Notes under the pieces: generated by a model
Seen by the model: the letters and a program-made list of their open reading frames with translations, nothing else
The model's database searches: none
What the model was told of the DNA's origin: nothing
Shown: positions 17,131 to 26,086 of the stretch, piece by piece
How positions within the stretch are numbered: the stretch's first letter is position 1
How the letters are laid out: the number at the start of each line of letters is the position of its first letter
Assembly (NCBI RefSeq): GCF_902506435.1
Contig: NZ_LR733215.1
Span: 3,032,126-3,096,125 of the forward strand
Direction: 5' to 3'
Source: Nocardioides sp. AX2bis
Lineage (GTDB): Bacteria > Actinomycetota > Actinomycetes > Propionibacteriales > Nocardioidaceae
Length of the DNA: 64,000 nt
Position numbers and translations under genes: made by a program

Positions 17131-17283
17131 CTGGGTCCTCCGTGGTCGGTCGTCGTCCCGCCCGCGTGTGCACGGTGGACGGGGCGCCGGGGCGTGCCCG
17201 GCGGCTTACGTCGTAAGACCGTAGCGGGCCGGACCGGGCGCACCTCACCCGTCCGTCCAGGGCACCGCCGCCCGAGCGGTCGC

Positions 17284-17991
17284 TCAGTACCAGTTGACGG
17301 CCTGGCTGTGCGCCCAGGCGCTGCAGGGGCTGCCGTACACGTCCTGGATGTAGCCCAGGCCCCAGCGGATCTGGGTGGCCGGGTTGGTGGCCCAGTCGGC
17401 GCCGGCGGAGGCCATCTTCTCGCCGGGCAGCGACTGCGGGATGCCGTAGGCCGACGAGGTCGGGTTGTCGGCGGAGGGATCCCAGCCGGACTCCTTGGTC
17501 CAGAGGCTGTCCAGGCAGGAGAACTGGTCCGAGGAGAACCCGAACTCCGGCAGCAGCGTCTGGGCGATCTCGCGCGGGTCGTCGTCGGACAGCGTCTCGG
17601 AGGCCGTCATCGCGGGCGCGACCTCGACAGCCAGCGCCTCCTCCTTCGCGGGGTCGGCCTCGGCCCGGCGGTCCGAGCGGCTGACCACGGGCTCGCGCTC
17701 GCCCAGCTCGGCAGCCTCCTCGGCGGCGGGCTCCGCAGCCTCCACGACCTGCTCCTGCGACCCGGCGGTGCCGGCGGTGCCGGTCGGGACCGTGCCGGCC
17801 ACCGAGGCGCCCGCGGTCTCCAGCACCGCACCCTGGCCCCCCAGGACCCCGGCGCCGACGGTCACGCCGGTGACGGCGACCGCGACGGAGGACAGGACCA
17901 GCGTGGTGCGCACGGCACGCCGCGGGACCTCGAGGGCCGGGCGTACGGGTGCGGAGCGGTGCTTCGGGACGTGCTTGACGTGCTTGCTCAC
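17284..17991 (-). CDS. secreted transglycosylase-like cell-wall hydrolase (RpfA/APF-like C-terminal domain)
   Basis: 235 aa. A basic N-terminus and hydrophobic segment (about residues 27-52) form a signal peptide or anchor. A low-complexity, Ala/Glu-rich linker (about 70-135) leads to a C-terminal lysozyme-like domain (about 140-235). The putative catalytic glutamate is E167 in TKESGWDP, followed by SSAYGIPQSLPG and a GLGYI motif; two cysteines (C159, C222) could form a disulfide. It probably cleaves peptidoglycan during growth or resuscitation. The start is a GTG at 17991. The 222-nt upstream region contains no riboswitch I can recognise. Confidence 0.85.
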   Translation of the reverse strand: MSKHVKHVPKHRSAPVRPALEVPRRAVRTTLVLSSVAVAVTGVTVGAGVLGGQGAVLETAGASVAGTVPTGTAGTAGSQEQVVEAAEPAAEEAAELGEREPVVSRSDRRAEADPAKEEALAVEVAPAMTASETLSDDDPREIAQTLLPEFGFSSDQFSCLDSLWTKESGWDPSADNPTSSAYGIPQSLPGEKMASAGADWATNPATQIRWGLGYIQDVYGSPCSAWAHSQAVNWY

Positions 17992-18213
17992 AGGTGCGGG
18001 ATCCCCGATGGTCTGGGCGGCAGCGGCGGGCCCGGCCGATCGGCCTCGACCCGCTCAGGTCACGAAAAGATCTCGGCACACCATGCCTGAGGACGCCCGA
18101 TGGTCCAAAACCGAACCACCGCGTCGGGGGACAACGGGACGTAGGTCACACCTCAGGAGGACGCACGAGGCTCCTGCGCCCCGTGCGTCCCACCCGTACC
18201 AGGACCGATGACC

Positions 18214-19521
18214 TCAGACCGTCATGTTCTCCAGCATCTCGGTGACGAGGGCGGCGATCGGCGACCGCTCGGAGCGCGTCAGCGTGGTGTGCGAGAACAA
18301 CGGGTGCCCCTTGAGCTTCTCCACGACCGCCACCACGCCGTCGTGCCGACCGACGCGCAGGTTGTCGCGCTGCGCCACGTCGTGGGTCAGCACCACCTTG
18401 GAGTTGGCACCGATCCGCGAGAGCACGGTGAGCAGCACGTTGCGCTCCAGCGACTGCGCCTCGTCGACGATCACGAAGGAGTCGTGCAGCGAGCGACCCC
18501 GGATGTGGGTCAGCGGCTGCACCTCGAGCATCCCGCGCGCCAGCACCTCGTCGATGACGTCGCGCGAGGTCATCGAGCCCAGCGTGTCGAAGACCGCCTG
18601 GGCCCACGGCCCCATCTTCTCGGCCTCCGAGCCGGGCAGGTAGCCCAGCTCCTGCCCGCCGACGGCGAACAGCGGCCGGAAGACCACGACCTTCTGGTGC
18701 TGCCCGCGCTCCAGGACGGCCTCGAGCCCCGCGCACAGCGCCAGCGCCGACTTGCCGGTCCCGGCCCGACCACCGAGCGAGACGATCCCGACCTCCGGGT
18801 CGAGCAGCATCTCCAGCGCGACCCGCTGCTCGGCGGAGCGGCCGTGGATCCCGAAGGCCTCCCGGTCGCCGCGCACCAGGTGCACCTGCTTGTCGGGGCC
18901 GACCCGGCCGAGCGCGGTGCCGCGCTCGGAGAGCAGCACGAGCCCGGTGTGGCAGGGCAGGCCGCGCGCCGCGTCGAGGTCGAGGACGCCGTCGTCGTAC
19001 AGCTCGTCGAGGTCGGCGGCCGCCACGTCGAGCTCGGCCATCCCGGTGTAGCCGGTGTCGGAGTCGCTGATCGCCTCCGCGCGGTACTCCTCGGCGTCGA
19101 GCCCGACCGCCGAGGCCTTGATCCGCAGCGGCAGGTCCTTGGAGACCAGGGTGACCTCGAAGCCGTCGTCGGCCAGGTTGCGCGCGACGGCGAGGATCCG
19201 GGTGTCGTTGTCCCCGAGGCGGAAGCCCGAGGGCAGCGACGAGGCGTCGGTGTGGTTCAGCTCGACACGGACGCTGCCGCCCTCCTCGCCCACCGGGACC
19301 GGCTCGTCGAGCCGGCCGTGCTCGACCCGCAGCTCGTCGAGCAGGCGCAGGGCGGAGCGGGCGAAGAAGCCGAGCTCGGGGTGGTGGCGCTTGCCCTCGA
19401 GCTCGGTCACGACCACGACGGGGAGCACGACCTCGTGCTCGGCGAAGCGGCGCAGGGCGCCGGGGTCCGCCAGCAGGACGCTGGTGTCGACGACGTAGGT
19501 CCGACGGCCCGGGACGGGCAC
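18214..19521 (-). CDS. PIN domain-PhoH family ATPase (YlaK-type)
   Basis: 435 aa. An N-terminal PIN nuclease-like domain (about residues 5-150) has the acidic residues expected at D12, E40, D104 and D129. A C-terminal PhoH-type P-loop domain has Walker A GRAGTGKS (251-258), Walker [10 protein letters not shown] and KVVLTHD. Such fusions bind RNA and hydrolyse ATP, with proposed roles in RNA processing. The GTG at 19521 is chosen because codons upstream of it read through the dispersed repeat at 19532 and give a meaningless peptide. No ribosome-binding site is visible in front of it. Confidence 0.9.
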   Translation of the reverse strand: MPVPGRRTYVVDTSVLLADPGALRRFAEHEVVLPVVVVTELEGKRHHPELGFFARSALRLLDELRVEHGRLDEPVPVGEEGGSVRVELNHTDASSLPSGFRLGDNDTRILAVARNLADDGFEVTLVSKDLPLRIKASAVGLDAEEYRAEAISDSDTGYTGMAELDVAAADLDELYDDGVLDLDAARGLPCHTGLVLLSERGTALGRVGPDKQVHLVRGDREAFGIHGRSAEQRVALEMLLDPEVGIVSLGGRAGTGKSALALCAGLEAVLERGQHQKVVVFRPLFAVGGQELGYLPGSEAEKMGPWAQAVFDTLGSMTSRDVIDEVLARGMLEVQPLTHIRGRSLHDSFVIVDEAQSLERNVLLTVLSRIGANSKVVLTHDVAQRDNLRVGRHDGVVAVVEKLKGHPLFSHTTLTRSERSPIAALVTEMLENMTV

Positions 19522-19531
19522 GGGTCGGGAG

Positions 19532-19594
19532 GCCGAGATGACGCTCGCGGACAGCCGAGATGACGCTCGCGGCGCGTCGAGGTGACGGTTCCGG
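19532..19594 (+). repeat. dispersed repeat family A, copy 2
   Basis: Two GCCGAGATGACGCTCGCGG units then the tail CGCGTCGAGGTGACGGTTCC, differing from copy 1 at very few positions. It sits 11 nt upstream of the PhoH start, in the divergent region shared with the RTX-type gene. Confidence 0.88.
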
Positions 19595-19759
19595 ACAGGC
19601 AAGCGCCGCCGTGACGGCCCGGTCGGTCCGGGCCGCCGAGGCCGTACGACCCGACCTCCGGGGAGGGGGTCCTAGGACCGGGGTCCTTCAGCCGGGGGCG
19701 TCGCGCGCCGATACCGTCGATGACAGGAAAGCCCCCCGCCCCCCGATCCTGGAGCTCCC

Positions 19760-20593
19760 GTGCGCCGTTCCTCCCTCGCCGTCCTGACCACCCTCCTGCT
19801 GTCCGCCGGGGCGGTGGTGCCGGCCGCGGCGACCACGGCCGACCGCACCAAGCCGCCGACGAGCACCTCCTCGGCGCCGGACTCGTGGGGCGGGGCGAAG
19901 CTGCCGACCTTCGAGCTCTACGGGCAGATCAAGAACATGCCGAGGACGGCCAAGGACGAGGCGCACCTCAGCGTCACCGGGTGGGGCTACCGCTACGTGG
20001 GAGGCGGCGGCAACAACAAGCTGACCGTCACCGCCCAGGGCGGCTCCCTGCGCTTCCACGACCGCGCGATCACGCGGTGGACCAACCTGCCCGGCGGCTG
20101 CGACCGCGTCCAGGTCGACGTCGGCCGGGCTGCGGTCTGCGACGTCCTGGCCAAGCACGAGGACAAGGCGTTCCTGGAGATCTGGCCCCGGCTCGGCAAC
20201 GACACCATCGACACCAGCGCGCTGCCCGCGACGTGGCGCACCTGGGCGCTGACCGACGCCGGCAAGGACGTCGTCCGCACCGGTGCGGGCCGCGACTTCG
20301 TCAACACCGCCGCCGACCGGGACCTCGCGCACGGCGGGGCCGGGGACGACTGGATCCGGATGGGCCGCAACGGCAACCGCGCCTACGGCGGCGACGGCAA
20401 CGACAAGCTGGTCGGCGGGGAGAACGACGACACCCTGCACGGCGGCGACGGCAACGACTCGGTCGGCGGCCTGGCCGGCAACGACGTCCTGCACGGCAAC
20501 GCCGGCGCCGACCTGCTGGCCGGCAAGGTCGGGCGCGACATCGGCTACCGCGAGGGCGCGGACACGCTGCGCAACATCGACGTGGTCCGCTGA
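19760..20593 (+). CDS. secreted calcium-binding protein with RTX-type nonapeptide repeats
   Basis: 277 aa. A Sec-type signal peptide occupies about residues 1-25 (MRRSSLAVLTTLLLSAGAVV then PAAATTA). The C-terminal third (about 190-270) contains RTX motifs of the GGxGxDxUx type: GGAGDDWIR, GGDGNDKLV, GGDGNDSVG and GNAGADLLAG, which bind calcium in a beta-roll. There is no type I secretion gene nearby, and the Sec signal indicates another export route. The middle part is not recognised. GTG start with GGAG 6 nt upstream. It converges with the MpaB-type gene, only 4 nt separating the stops. Confidence 0.82.
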   Translation: MRRSSLAVLTTLLLSAGAVVPAAATTADRTKPPTSTSSAPDSWGGAKLPTFELYGQIKNMPRTAKDEAHLSVTGWGYRYVGGGGNNKLTVTAQGGSLRFHDRAITRWTNLPGGCDRVQVDVGRAAVCDVLAKHEDKAFLEIWPRLGNDTIDTSALPATWRTWALTDAGKDVVRTGAGRDFVNTAADRDLAHGGAGDDWIRMGRNGNRAYGGDGNDKLVGGENDDTLHGGDGNDSVGGLAGNDVLHGNAGADLLAGKVGRDIGYREGADTLRNIDVVR

Positions 20594-20642
20594 CCCGTCA
20601 GTCCTGACGGGCCGCGCCTGCCCGGTGCGGCACCGGGCAGGC
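20594..20642. terminator. two hairpins at a convergent gene junction
   Basis: First hairpin CCCGTCA-GTCC-TGACGGG (20594-20611), second GCCTGCCCGGTG-CGG-CACCGGGCAGGC (20616-20642), the latter inside the last codons of the MpaB-type gene. Either can stop transcription from both sides. Confidence 0.6.
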
Positions 20643-21494
20643 ACCGAGGGTGCCCCGGTCGGCCAGCGGGGTGGTGGCGTCGACCACCCGGGGCGAGTCC
20701 CCGACGTACCTCGGACGACGGCGCGGTGGCATCACCGCCACGAACCGCGCCCGCAGGCCCAGGCCCGCGTCGACGCCCCGGCGCACCCACGGACCGGGGT
20801 CGCGGTAGCCCAGGGCCGCCAGCAGCGGCGGGTCCATCATCGCCCGGCTGGCCACCCGTACCGCCGGCGCGAGCGGGCGCGGGTAGAACCCGACCAGCAG
20901 GTCCAGCGTCGCGTCGGCCACCCGACGCGAACCCGGGTCGACGGGCACCGCGTCGCCGTCGGGGAAGTGTGCCCGCTCGTAGGAGTCCATCTCCTCGGCG
21001 AACGCCTCGTAGGTCGTCGGCACGTCCGGGATCGCCAGGTGGCGGCCCAGCTCGCGGTAGTAGTTGACCGACGCACGCTCCTCCGCCGCGCTCAGCGGCC
21101 GCCAGCCGTGGGCGGCCAGCCACCGCACGGGGACGACCACGAAGGTGGCCAGCACGTAGCGGAGCTCGTCCGCGTCGATGTCGTGGGCCGCGTGCATCCG
21201 GTTGATCCGGCGCAGCGCGGTGCGCCCCTCGGGGCTGGCGAAGCCGTGCGCCAACGGCGCCTCGAGCAGCACGGCGGTGTCGTCGTAGCGCTGCTGGCCG
21301 CGGCCGGTGAACTCGCCGGTGCGGTCCAGCAGGCCCCCGATCCCCGGCACGGCGTAGGTCCGGAACAGGGCCAGGCTGAGCGCCTGGTTGAGGTCCCAGG
21401 GGAACTCGTGCAGCGTGAGCAGGCGGTAGATCTCCACGAAGTCGGTCTCGGGGTCGAGCCCGGCGATGCGGCGCTGCCAGCGGTTCGGGCGCAC
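20598..21494 (-). CDS. MpaB-type oxygenase family protein (DUF2236)
   Basis: 298 aa. It shows the DUF2236/MpaB pattern: RTYAVPGIGGLLDRTGEF, INRMHAAHDIDADELRYVL and VVPVRWLAAHGWRPLSAAEE. Members include the rubber-degrading latex clearing protein and MpaB of mycophenolic acid biosynthesis, which use haem-type chemistry to cleave or oxidise lipids; most actinobacterial members have no known substrate. The GTG start is preceded by GGGAGG. It is divergent from the P450 gene across 115 nt, so the two may act together on a lipophilic substrate; that is inference. Confidence 0.82.
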   Translation of the reverse strand: MRPNRWQRRIAGLDPETDFVEIYRLLTLHEFPWDLNQALSLALFRTYAVPGIGGLLDRTGEFTGRGQQRYDDTAVLLEAPLAHGFASPEGRTALRRINRMHAAHDIDADELRYVLATFVVVPVRWLAAHGWRPLSAAEERASVNYYRELGRHLAIPDVPTTYEAFAEEMDSYERAHFPDGDAVPVDPGSRRVADATLDLLVGFYPRPLAPAVRVASRAMMDPPLLAALGYRDPGPWVRRGVDAGLGLRARFVAVMPPRRRPRYVGDSPRVVDATTPLADRGTLGACPVPHRAGAARQD

Positions 21495-21609
21495 GGGACC
21501 TCCCGGGTGCGGGTCGGGGTGTGGCGCACCTCACGCTAGCGCCGGCCGCCCGAGCGCGACAGTCTGTCGCAGGTACCCACCCCCGATCCCGTCCCACCAG
21601 GAGCCGCCC

Positions 21610-22938
21610 GTGTCCCCGACCGACAGCCTCGTCCGGCCCGCGGTGCGGTGGTCGCTCGGCCACGCCCTGCCCAGCACCGTGATGCGCAACGCGGCCCGGC
21701 ACGGCGACCTCCAGGGCCGGCTGGTGGACCGCCGGGTCGCGCACGACCACGTCGCCCTGCGTGCCATCGCCGACGAGGTACGGGCATCCGGGCCGCTGCA
21801 CCACGCGCGGTACGCCCTGATGACCGCGCACCAGCCGGTGGTGCGCGAGGTGCTGACCAGCAACGACTTCCGCACCGGGGTCTTCGACGCCGGCGACCAG
21901 GGCGTCCTGGGGCGTCTCGGCACGTGGGCCGCGGACCCGCGCGCCTTCGGACCGCTGAGCCCGCCGTCGCTGCTGGTCACCGAGCCCCCGCAGCACACCC
22001 GCTACCGCAAGCTGGTCACCCGCGTCTTCTCCGTACGAGCCGTCGAGGGCCTGCGCGAGCGGACCCAGCAGGTGGCCGACGAGCTGCTCGACGACCTGGA
22101 GGAGCGGGCCCGTCCCGGCGACGGTCCCGTCGACCTCGTCGAGCGCTACTGCGCGCTGCTGCCGGTGACCGTGATCGCCGAGATCCTCGGGGTGCCGCCC
22201 GAGGAGCGCGACCGGGTGCTGGCCTTCGGCGCAGCCGCCGCGCCCAGCCTCGACCTCGGCCTCGGGTACGCCGAGTTCCGCCGCGTCGAGCGCGCGCTGG
22301 CGGGCTTCCGGACCTGGCTTGCCCGGCACCTCGCGAGCCTGCGGGAGCGCCCCGGTGACGACCTGATGAGCCAGCTGGTTGCGGCGCGCGAGGACGGCGT
22401 CGGGCTGAGCGACGCCGAGCTGGAGGCCACCGCCGGCCTGGTGCTCGCCGCCGGGTTCGAGACCACCGTCAACCTGCTCTCCAACGGCATCGTCCTGCTC
22501 GCCGAGCACCCCGACGAGCTGGCCCGGCTGCGCGCCGACCCGGCCCTGTGGTCCACCGCGGTCGACGAGGTGCTGCGCGTCGACCCGCCGGTCCTGCTTA
22601 CCGGACGCGTCGCCCGCCGCGACACCGAGGTCGCCGGGGTCCCCGTACGCCGGGGGTCGGTGGTCACCTGCCTGCTCGCCGGGGCCAACCGCGACCCCGC
22701 GGTCTTCGCCGACCCGGACCGCTTCGACGTGGGCCGGGCCAACGCCCGCGACCACGTCTCGTTCTCCGCCGGCAGGCACTACTGCCTCGGCGCCGCCCTG
22801 GCCCGGATGGAGGGCGAGGTCGGGCTGCGCACCCTGCTGGACCGGTTCCCCGACCTGGTGCTGGAGCCCGGCGCCCAGCGTCGTCCGACCCGGATCCTGC
22901 GCGGCTGGGAGGCCCTCCCGGCACGGCTGGGTCGCTGA
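21610..22938 (+). CDS. cytochrome P450
   Basis: Haem monooxygenase of 442 aa, a standard soluble bacterial P450. I-helix oxygen-binding motif AGFETT at about residues 280-285, K-helix EVLR at about 316, and haem-binding loop FSAGRHYCLG with the cysteine ligand at residue 392. The GTG at 21610 follows AGGAG; the frame is open upstream without recognisable protein. No ferredoxin or reductase gene is adjacent, so redox partners must come from elsewhere. The substrate is unknown. It converges with an MFS gene (10-nt gap), leaving little room for a separate terminator. Confidence 0.93.
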   Translation: MSPTDSLVRPAVRWSLGHALPSTVMRNAARHGDLQGRLVDRRVAHDHVALRAIADEVRASGPLHHARYALMTAHQPVVREVLTSNDFRTGVFDAGDQGVLGRLGTWAADPRAFGPLSPPSLLVTEPPQHTRYRKLVTRVFSVRAVEGLRERTQQVADELLDDLEERARPGDGPVDLVERYCALLPVTVIAEILGVPPEERDRVLAFGAAAAPSLDLGLGYAEFRRVERALAGFRTWLARHLASLRERPGDDLMSQLVAAREDGVGLSDAELEATAGLVLAAGFETTVNLLSNGIVLLAEHPDELARLRADPALWSTAVDEVLRVDPPVLLTGRVARRDTEVAGVPVRRGSVVTCLLAGANRDPAVFADPDRFDVGRANARDHVSFSAGRHYCLGAALARMEGEVGLRTLLDRFPDLVLEPGAQRRPTRILRGWEALPARLGR

Positions 22939-22948
22939 CGGCCCCCGC

Positions 22949-24208
22949 TCAGAGCACCGGGACGGGCTCACGGCGGTCGGCCGCGTCCGCCCGGGCGACC
23001 GCGCCGTGCAGCCGGTGCCGCGCGACGGTGGTGAGCAGCGCGGCGAGCGCGCAGGCGGTCACGGTGACCGCGAAGGCGGCGGTGTGCCCGGAGGTGTCGG
23101 CGAGCCGACCGGCGACGGCCGACCCCAGGGCGTACCCGATCCCGGTGCAGCTGGCCAGCAGCGTCATCGCCGCCCCCACCCGGGCCGGGTCGACCACGCG
23201 CTCGGCGAGGCTGAAGACCGCGATCATGTACGGCGCGACCGCGCAGCCGAGCACGAGCACCACCGCGGTCAACGGCAGCAGCGAGTCGACGAGCAGCAGC
23301 GGCACGCTGAGCGGCAGCAGCAGGCAGGCCGCCCACCAGGCGCGCAGCTCGTGGCCGATCCGCTGCGGGAGCCCGGCGGTCATCAGGCCGGCCACCGCGC
23401 TGCCGACCCCGAGCGTGCCGTGCACGAAGCCCGCCAGGCCGGGGCGGCCCTCGCTGGTGGCGAGCACCGTGGCGCCGGTCTGCACCGACCCGAACAGCAT
23501 CCCGACGAGGAGCTGGGCCAGGCCCAGCACCAGCACCGTGCCGGTGAGCAGCCGTGCTGCGGCGGCCCGGTCGACGCCGGCGGCGAGCCGCGCCGCGCGC
23601 GAGCGGCGGGCGGTGGGGTGCAGCGCGAAGGCGGTGCCGAAGACGGCCAGCAGCCCGGCCGCCAGCAGCAGCGCCCCGGACGGCGAGACGGCGACGGCGC
23701 CGACACCGACCAGGGCCGGGCCGAGGGCGAAGGACGCCTCGTCGGCCGCGCCCTCGTAGGAGAAGGCCGCGTCGACCAGGCGCCGCTGGTGCACGCCGGA
23801 GCCGTCGGTGATCGGTCGCCACCGCACCCGCGCCAGGGGTCCCACCTGGGGCAGGCTGGCGCCGGCCGCGGCGGCCGCGGCCACGAGGACCGGCGTGGCC
23901 ACGTCCGCGCCCACCAGCACCACCAGCAGCGACAGCAGCGCCGCGCCGAGCAGCGACTGCACCAGCACCACCGGACGCTGCCCGACCCGGTCGGCGAGCG
24001 CGCCGGCCAGCGGGGAGGTGACGGCGTTCGCCACGGCCAGCGCGCCGGCGGCGAGGCCGCCCGCGCCGTAGCTGCCGGTCGAAGTGGAGACCAGTAACAA
24101 GGTGCCGAGCTGGCTCATCGCCAGCGGGAGGCGGCCGAGGAAGGCGACGGCGACGTAGGCCGGGCCGGCCAGCCGCAGGAGTCGACGGTAGGAGGCGAGA
24201 GGAGACAC
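22949..24208 (-). CDS. MFS transporter, probable exporter
   Basis: 419 aa with about twelve hydrophobic segments. The N-terminal half carries the MFS loop 2-3 motif as GALADRVGQRPVVLVQ. Related actinobacterial proteins are annotated as drug or sugar exporters, without firm substrates. The GTG at 24208 is used since the protein similarity begins at SPLASYRRLLRLAGPAYVAV; sequence upstream in frame is not protein-like. Same strand as the glutaminase gene upstream, 94 nt away, with a small hairpin between them. Confidence 0.85.
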   Translation of the reverse strand: MSPLASYRRLLRLAGPAYVAVAFLGRLPLAMSQLGTLLLVSTSTGSYGAGGLAAGALAVANAVTSPLAGALADRVGQRPVVLVQSLLGAALLSLLVVLVGADVATPVLVAAAAAAGASLPQVGPLARVRWRPITDGSGVHQRRLVDAAFSYEGAADEASFALGPALVGVGAVAVSPSGALLLAAGLLAVFGTAFALHPTARRSRAARLAAGVDRAAAARLLTGTVLVLGLAQLLVGMLFGSVQTGATVLATSEGRPGLAGFVHGTLGVGSAVAGLMTAGLPQRIGHELRAWWAACLLLPLSVPLLLVDSLLPLTAVVLVLGCAVAPYMIAVFSLAERVVDPARVGAAMTLLASCTGIGYALGSAVAGRLADTSGHTAAFAVTVTACALAALLTTVARHRLHGAVARADAADRREPVPVL

Positions 24209-24276
24209 GGAGGTTCTGCTTTCTTGCGGTTTTCGGGTGCGCCACGACAGGCGCGCGCCGAACCCACCTCCAAGAC

Positions 24277-24294
24277 GCGCAGAACCCTCTGCGC
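24277..24294 (-). terminator. small hairpin downstream of glutaminase gene
   Basis: GCGCAGA-ACCC-TCTGCGC, 7-bp perfect stem, 8 nt past the glsA stop and upstream of the MFS gene. Weak evidence as a terminator. Confidence 0.35.
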
Positions 24295-24302
24295 CGCAGA
24301 TG

Positions 24303-25547
24303 CTACCGAGCCCGGCCGGGGGTCCCCACATCCTCGACCACCAGCATCAGCTCCGGGTCGACGACGCTGACGGCGTGACCGTCGAGCCCGAGCCGACGGA
24401 CGCCTTCCAGCAGCATCCGGCGGCCGACGTCGTCGACCTGGGAGACCCGGGTCAGGTCGAGCACCACGTCGACGCCGTCGGGGCCGATCCGGGCCAGCTC
24501 GCGCAGCACCCGCTCACCGCCGGAGAACGTCACCGGGCCCTGCAGCACCGCGCGCCAGGCCGTACGCCCGTCGTCGTCGCGGACCCGCTCGACCTCGCGG
24601 ACCACCGCGAGCCCGGCCGGGGCCATCCCCATCAGGTGCAGCCCCATGTCCTCGGAGAGCCGCTCGCAGACCCGGACGCCGCGGGTGCTGTTGCCGAAGC
24701 GGTCCAGCCGCGGGGAGAAGGTGCCGATCCCGACCTCGCCGGGCAGCGCGCCGAGGATGCCGCCCGCCACGCCGGACTTGGCCGGGATGCCGACCACCGA
24801 CAGCCAGTCGCCCGCCGCGTCGTACATCCCGCAGGTCGCCATCACGCTCAGCACCTGCCGGGCGACCCGCGCCCCGACCACGCGCTCCCCGGTCACCGGG
24901 TTGACGCCGTGGTGGGCCAGGGTCGCCGCCATCACCGCGAGGTCGCGCACGTCGACCAGCAGCGCGCACTGGCGGGTGTACTCGCGCACCAGCACCGTCG
25001 GGTCCTCGGTGGTGGTCCCGCGGCTGCGGACCATGTGCGCCAGGGCCAGGTTGCGGTGCGCGGTGCCCATCTCGGACTCCAGCACCGTCTCGTCGACGAC
25101 GAGCTCCCGGCCGGCGAACGCGGACAGGCCACGACGCAGGCGCTCCGAGCGTGCCGCGACGGCGAGGCCCGGCTCCCCCACCAGCGAGTGCGTCGTGATG
25201 GCCCCGATGTTGATCATCGGGTTGCGCGGACGACCCGTCCCCGGCTCGAGCGAGATCTCGTTGAAGGCGTCGCCCGACGGTTCGGTGCCGACCACCTCAA
25301 GCACGGCGGCTAGGCCCCGGTCCTCCAGCGCCAGCGCGTAGGCGAAGGGCTTGGAGATGGACTGGACCGTGAACTGCACGTCGTCGTCCCCGGCGGAGTA
25401 GGTGACGCCGTCGAGCGTGGTCAGCGCGACGCCGAGCCGGTCCGGGTCGGCGGCCGCCAGCTCGGGCACGTAGTCGGCGACGGCGCCGCCGTCGACCGTG
25501 CAGCCGCCGAGCACCTCCTCCAGGTAGTCCGGCACCGGTGTCCTCAT
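24303..25547 (-). CDS. glsA: glutaminase A fused to a C-terminal STAS domain
   Basis: Hydrolyses L-glutamine to glutamate and ammonia. 414 aa, about 100 longer than plain GlsA. The serine-dependent beta-lactamase-like fold is marked by S63-I-S-K66 (nucleophile and base), NPMINIGAI near residue 110 and GIPAKSGVAGGILG. After about residue 305 a STAS domain follows (VDVVLDLTRVSQVDDVGRRM), a fold used in anti-sigma antagonists and SulP transporters; here it probably modulates assembly or activity. Start is the ATG at 25547, preceded by a GGGGGG run. No glutamine transporter is adjacent. Confidence 0.93.
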   Translation of the reverse strand: MRTPVPDYLEEVLGGCTVDGGAVADYVPELAAADPDRLGVALTTLDGVTYSAGDDDVQFTVQSISKPFAYALALEDRGLAAVLEVVGTEPSGDAFNEISLEPGTGRPRNPMINIGAITTHSLVGEPGLAVAARSERLRRGLSAFAGRELVVDETVLESEMGTAHRNLALAHMVRSRGTTTEDPTVLVREYTRQCALLVDVRDLAVMAATLAHHGVNPVTGERVVGARVARQVLSVMATCGMYDAAGDWLSVVGIPAKSGVAGGILGALPGEVGIGTFSPRLDRFGNSTRGVRVCERLSEDMGLHLMGMAPAGLAVVREVERVRDDDGRTAWRAVLQGPVTFSGGERVLRELARIGPDGVDVVLDLTRVSQVDDVGRRMLLEGVRRLGLDGHAVSVVDPELMLVVEDVGTPGRAR

Positions 25548-25618
25548 CCCCCCAGCATGCCGTCCGGGTGGCACCCGACCCCTCGGCCGAGGGGGTGCCC
25601 TCACCCGGCCGGTCGACC

Positions 25619-25624
25619 TAGCGT
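25619..25624 (+). promoter_or_regulatory. -10-like hexamer, probable leaderless start
   Basis: TAGCGT, 7 nt before the ATG of the SRPBCC gene. Confidence 0.45.
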
Positions 25625-25631
25625 CGAGCGC

Positions 25632-26072
25632 ATGACCACCGTCACCCGCACCTTCACCGTCCGACCCGAGCCCGCCACCGTCCTGGACTACCTCAAGGAC
25701 TTCACCCACGCCGAGGAGTGGGACCCGGGCACGGAGCGCTGCACCCGCAACGACACCGGCCCGATCGTCGTCGGCTCGACGTTCCACAACGAGTCGAAGA
25801 TCGCCGGGGTCGGCACGGAGCTGACCTACACGCTCGAGAAACTGACCCACGACACGATCGTGCTGGTCGGGCGCAACGAGACCGCCACGTCGACCGACAC
25901 CATCACCGTCGTCCCGGCCTCCGGCGGCGGCAGCGAGGTGACCTACGAGGCCGTGATCGAGATGTCCGGCGCCGCCAAGCTGGCCGCCCCCGCGGTCAAG
26001 GTCGTCTTCGAGAAGATCGGCAACGACGTCGAGCGCGACATGACCCAGGCGCTGGACCGCCTGGCCGGTTGA
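25632..26072 (+). CDS. SRPBCC (START-like) family protein
   Basis: 146 aa, length and pattern of polyketide-cyclase/dehydrase-like SRPBCC proteins: MTTVTRTFTVRPEPATVLDY, DFTHAEEWDPGTERC, and a long C-terminal helix VVFEKIGNDVERDM. These proteins form a hydrophobic pocket for small ligands; most are uncharacterised. It is followed after 14 nt by an FAD oxidoreductase and is probably co-transcribed. The start is supported by the hexamer at 25619. Confidence 0.85.
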   Translation: MTTVTRTFTVRPEPATVLDYLKDFTHAEEWDPGTERCTRNDTGPIVVGSTFHNESKIAGVGTELTYTLEKLTHDTIVLVGRNETATSTDTITVVPASGGGSEVTYEAVIEMSGAAKLAAPAVKVVFEKIGNDVERDMTQALDRLAG

Positions 26073-26086
26073 GAGCGGGGAGCACC

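Noticed and set aside
17205..17217. CTTAC-GTC-GTAAG palindrome upstream of the YtxH-like gene as an operator
   Set aside because: Only a 5-bp arm, single occurrence and no candidate regulator nearby; too weak to list as a site.
17992..18213. Possible c-di-AMP riboswitch upstream of the transglycosylase gene, as seen for rpf genes in other actinobacteria
   Set aside because: I could not match the conserved ydaO core sequences; only GC-rich short stems are visible.
19522..19602. N-terminal extension of the PhoH protein by 27 residues
   Set aside because: The extra codons translate the dispersed repeat itself, and the PIN domain begins right after the GTG at 19521.
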